A DNA stretch of 64,000 nt from Wocania_A sp965224845. Its GTDB lineage: Bacteria; Bacteroidota; Bacteroidia; Flavobacteriales; Flavobacteriaceae. A program made the position numbers and the translations under genes. Position 1 is the first letter of the stretch. Each line of letters starts with the position of its first letter. Shown here piece by piece: positions 62,701 to 64,000 of this stretch. The stretch is from positions 1-64,000 of the forward strand of contig CBDDAJ010000012.1 in the NCBI GenBank assembly GCA_965224845.1, read 5' to 3'. A model generated the notes under the pieces. That model had not been told where the DNA came from, made no database searches, and saw only the letters and a program-made list of their open reading frames with translations.

Positions 62701-63107
62701 AAGCCAAAATACATTATAAGGCTTATAATTTTGCTAGTAGTTATATTGAAAATAATGGAGATAACTCATTTAAAATTAAAAATCTACCTATTGAGGCTCA
62801 ATACGCTTCAATAAATTCTATACTCTCTGAAGATGTAAATGATGATGGTCATTTAGATTTAATAGTTTCTGGAAATCTATATGCTTCTGAAGCTGAAACT
62901 CCTAGAAGTGACGCTAGTTATGGACTCTATTTAGAAGGAGATGGCAAAGGTGATTTTAAGCCAATAGCAACTTCCAAAAGTGGATTGCTTATAAAAGGTG
63001 ATGTAAAGCAGGCTGCTTTTATTAAAACAAAAAAAGCTAAACCTATTATTGCTTTTGCAAAAAACAATAAAGCACTACAATTTGTTACAAGAGTTAGTAG
63101 TAAATGA
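59754..63107 (+). CDS. VCBS/FG-GAP repeat lipoprotein with ASPIC/UnbV domain
   Basis: A 1117-residue lipoprotein (lipobox SINAC). Many DxNxDGxxD calcium-type repeats (GDVNNDGLDDIYFTGN, DYDNDGDLDLYVLN and others) form two seven-blade-like propellers. An ASPIC/UnbV domain lies between them, about residues 516-605 (NYVQFKFKG ... KLHFGLG ... SVLVVWQNGKQQKL). Such proteins recur in SusCD loci and are thought to bind ligand at the surface. It follows susD by 104 bases with a hairpin between. Confidence 0.92.
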   Translation: MKLFRIFIYALLIASINACISEKNDLKNKRRFISLNPESSGITFVNKLTENDSVNYFNYGYIYMGGGVAIGDVNNDGLDDIYFTGNMVNNALYLNKGNLQFEDVSEVSKTKADNRWVTGVTMVDINADGWLDIYVSVSGIWTTTKNLLYINKGLNKEGIPIFLEQAEIYGIADTGNSTQSTFFDYDNDGDLDLYVLNYPPTPFQSSLSYYKKKLQKATSIESNTLYRNNGDGTFTDVSKPSGLHQFSLSLSVAVGDYNNDGWQDMYVSNDFESLDNFYLNNGDGTFTDQLIKATNQVSFYGMGTDVADINNDGLLDMIQLDMTPKDNRRSKANMQSMNIEKFENMTEDVFFYQYMQNSLQLNRGIDENGIPHFSNLSQLSGVAFTDWSWASLLADFDNDGFKDLFVTNGSRREINNKDFFNKLKKEHGHKKKEEMDLLKYIEQMPSEKIENYVFKNNGDITFIDVSKAWGLNYKGFSNGTAYADLDNDGDLDLVVNNFDEPSIVYKNTTSDNKAPNYVQFKFKGNSKNPLGIGTKVTIFHKENRQYQELMLARGFQSSVTPKLHFGLGNDTKIDSVLVVWQNGKQQKLKNVSANRLLNIDYKKSTMHELIELEKSTIFNDITEKVNVDYLHQENRFDDYYYQVLLPHKMSQFGPALATGDINNDGLDDFYIGGASGKLGAIYKQDINGTFSKLKTHDSWEADKIKEDTNAAFFDANNDGYLDLYVVSGGNEFYKNSKPYQDRLYINDRRGGFIKNEKALPQIFSSGSKVVPADYDDDGDMDLLIAGRHLPRNYPEPVTSFILRNDSNQSNIVFTDVTHQIAPGLINIGMVTDAVWTDYNNDNALDIVLVGEWMPLTFFTNKKGQFINETKTYGIDKSTGWWSSIIADDFDKDGDIDFVAGNLGLNYKYKASTEASFDIYADDFDNNKSLDIVLGYYNDGEQFPVRGRQCSSQQIPAIEVKFKDYNSFAEANLADVYSTQSLKEAKIHYKAYNFASSYIENNGDNSFKIKNLPIEAQYASINSILSEDVNDDGHLDLIVSGNLYASEAETPRSDASYGLYLEGDGKGDFKPIATSKSGLLIKGDVKQAAFIKTKKAKPIIAFAKNNKALQFVTRVSSK

Positions 63108-63204
63108 TTTTTATGATGAATAGACAAACCCATTTGATTAAAAATTAGACTTAAAAAAAAAGAATGCTAGTTAAATTTGATTTGTTGAAAACAATAGTTA
63201 AGCA

Positions 63205-63345
63205 ATGAGAAAAACAGCAAAAACCCCCACTATACAGAAAATCATTATAAATAAGTTTTTACAAAAACTAAAAAGCTGGCTTATTGAAGAAGAGTCCAAA
63301 GAAGAAAATATAATTAAGTTTACTAAGATAAATAAGAATGAATAA
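63205..63345 (+). CDS. Possible 46-residue small protein before GH89 gene
   Basis: An ATG-started frame encoding a basic, helical peptide (MRKTAKTPTIQKIIINKFLQ, then KSWLIEEES). Its stop overlaps the GH89 start by eight bases, which would allow coupling. I know no homologue. It may be a leader peptide or chance. Confidence 0.3.
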   Translation: MRKTAKTPTIQKIIINKFLQKLKSWLIEEESKEENIIKFTKINKNE

Positions 63346-64000
63346 GCTATACTCTATTTTAATATTTCTTATAGTTATTAATTTTTTTAACTGTGCAGGC
63401 AAAGAATCAAATTTATATGAAGAAATAACAAGCCCTATTAATAAATTAGCCTTAAGGCTAAACCCAGATATTGCAAATAAAATTAAGTTTAAAACTATAA
63501 ATAGCTCAAAAGATATTTTTGAAATAGAAATGGATAAAAGCCTAGTTGTTATTTCTGGTAATAATTACAATTCAATGGCAGTAGGTTTAAACTATTATTT
63601 GAAAAATTATTGCCATACCTATGTGTCTTGGTTTGTAGATGATAAAATAGAACTGCCTAAAAACCTGCCAATAGTACCTAAAAAAATAACAAAGTCAGCA
63701 AGAGTAAAAAATCGTTTCTTTTTAAACTATTGCACATTTGGTTATACTATGCCATGGTGGCAATGGAAAGATTGGGAGCGTTTTATTGATTGGATGGCAT
63801 TAAATGGTATCAATATGCCTTTAGCAATTACTGGTCAAGAAGCAATTTGGTATGATGTGTGGAAAGCCTACGGTCTGTCAGATGAACAAATAAGGAGTTA
63901 TTTTACTGGGCCTGCTCACTTGCCTTGGCATCGTATGTCAAATTTAGACAAATGGGGAGGTACATTACCAAAATCGTGGTTAAATCACCAAAAAGAATTA
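63338..64000 (+). CDS. Alpha-N-acetylglucosaminidase, GH89 (3' end outside window)
   Basis: The first 221 residues of a lipoprotein enzyme (signal ending NFFNC). The N-terminal domain (NNYNSMAVGLNYYLKNYCHTYVSWF) leads to the GH89 catalytic start: FLNYCTFGYTMPWWQWKDWERFIDWMALNGINMPLAITGQEAIW, then YFTGPAHLPWHRMSNLDKWGG. These blocks match bacterial and human NAGLU, which remove terminal alpha-linked GlcNAc. It gives the locus a likely substrate class: alpha-GlcNAc-capped glycans. The catalytic acids lie beyond the window. Confidence 0.93.
   Translation, partial: MNKLYSILIFLIVINFFNCAGKESNLYEEITSPINKLALRLNPDIANKIKFKTINSSKDIFEIEMDKSLVVISGNNYNSMAVGLNYYLKNYCHTYVSWFVDDKIELPKNLPIVPKKITKSARVKNRFFLNYCTFGYTMPWWQWKDWERFIDWMALNGINMPLAITGQEAIWYDVWKAYGLSDEQIRSYFTGPAHLPWHRMSNLDKWGGTLPKSWLNHQKEL

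Overview
The window looks like a chromosome segment of a member of the Flavobacteriaceae (Bacteroidota). The evidence is the low G+C, the gldKLMN gliding/type IX secretion cluster, SusC/SusD and hybrid two-component genes, Bacteroidota-type promoters (TAnnTTTG -7 boxes), and an initiator tRNA-Met without an encoded CCA end. It has three parts.

(1) Bases 1-19890 are ordinary host backbone: the 5' part of a small gene behind miaB, a run of small lipoprotein genes, two tandem paralogous membrane proteins, topA with a degenerate arginase-fold gene, gldK-gldL-gldM-gldN, an FAD oxidoreductase, a DUF983 protein, an ABC-F ATPase, an LRR protein, a CPXCG protein and tRNA-fMet. gldN carries a one-base insertion that splits it into two frames.

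(2) About 19847-50480 is a 30.6 kb integrated element inserted in the 3' half of tRNA-fMet. It is bounded by a 47-bp direct repeat with two differences, and these two differences form a compensatory base-pair swap in the T stem. Each copy is followed by a different terminator. A 20-bp tandem arm-type repeat lies just inside both ends, and a tyrosine integrase sits beside the right end. The element has a MobF relaxase with a 13-bp perfect hairpin directly upstream (candidate oriT) and a VirD4/TraG-like coupling protein, but no VirB4 or other type IV channel genes. It therefore looks mobilizable rather than self-conjugative. A second, P4-type integrase with its own tRNA-tail-plus-terminator scar suggests a composite history. 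ssb, an ArdC-like gene and a RadC-like gene form an anti-restriction or leading-region operon. Cargo looks defensive: a five-gene operon (XRE, large N6-methyltransferase, PD-(D/E)XK-like protein, HEPN-like protein, GIY-YIG nuclease with a frameshift), a trypsin-like protease, a Fic enzyme, a 2TM beta-barrel protein resembling Cap15-type effectors, and a three-part protein with a beta-rich middle and a TIR/nucleosidase-like C-terminus.

(3) Bases 50606-64000 return to host backbone with a glycan-use locus: a hybrid two-component sensor/AraC regulator, divergent from SusC, SusD, a VCBS/ASPIC lipoprotein and the start of a GH89 alpha-N-acetylglucosaminidase.

The strongest candidates for something undescribed are the methyltransferase/PD-(D/E)XK/HEPN/GIY-YIG operon and the beta-rich/TIR-like protein with its small partner, both carried on an element whose att sites and oriT can be read from the sequence.
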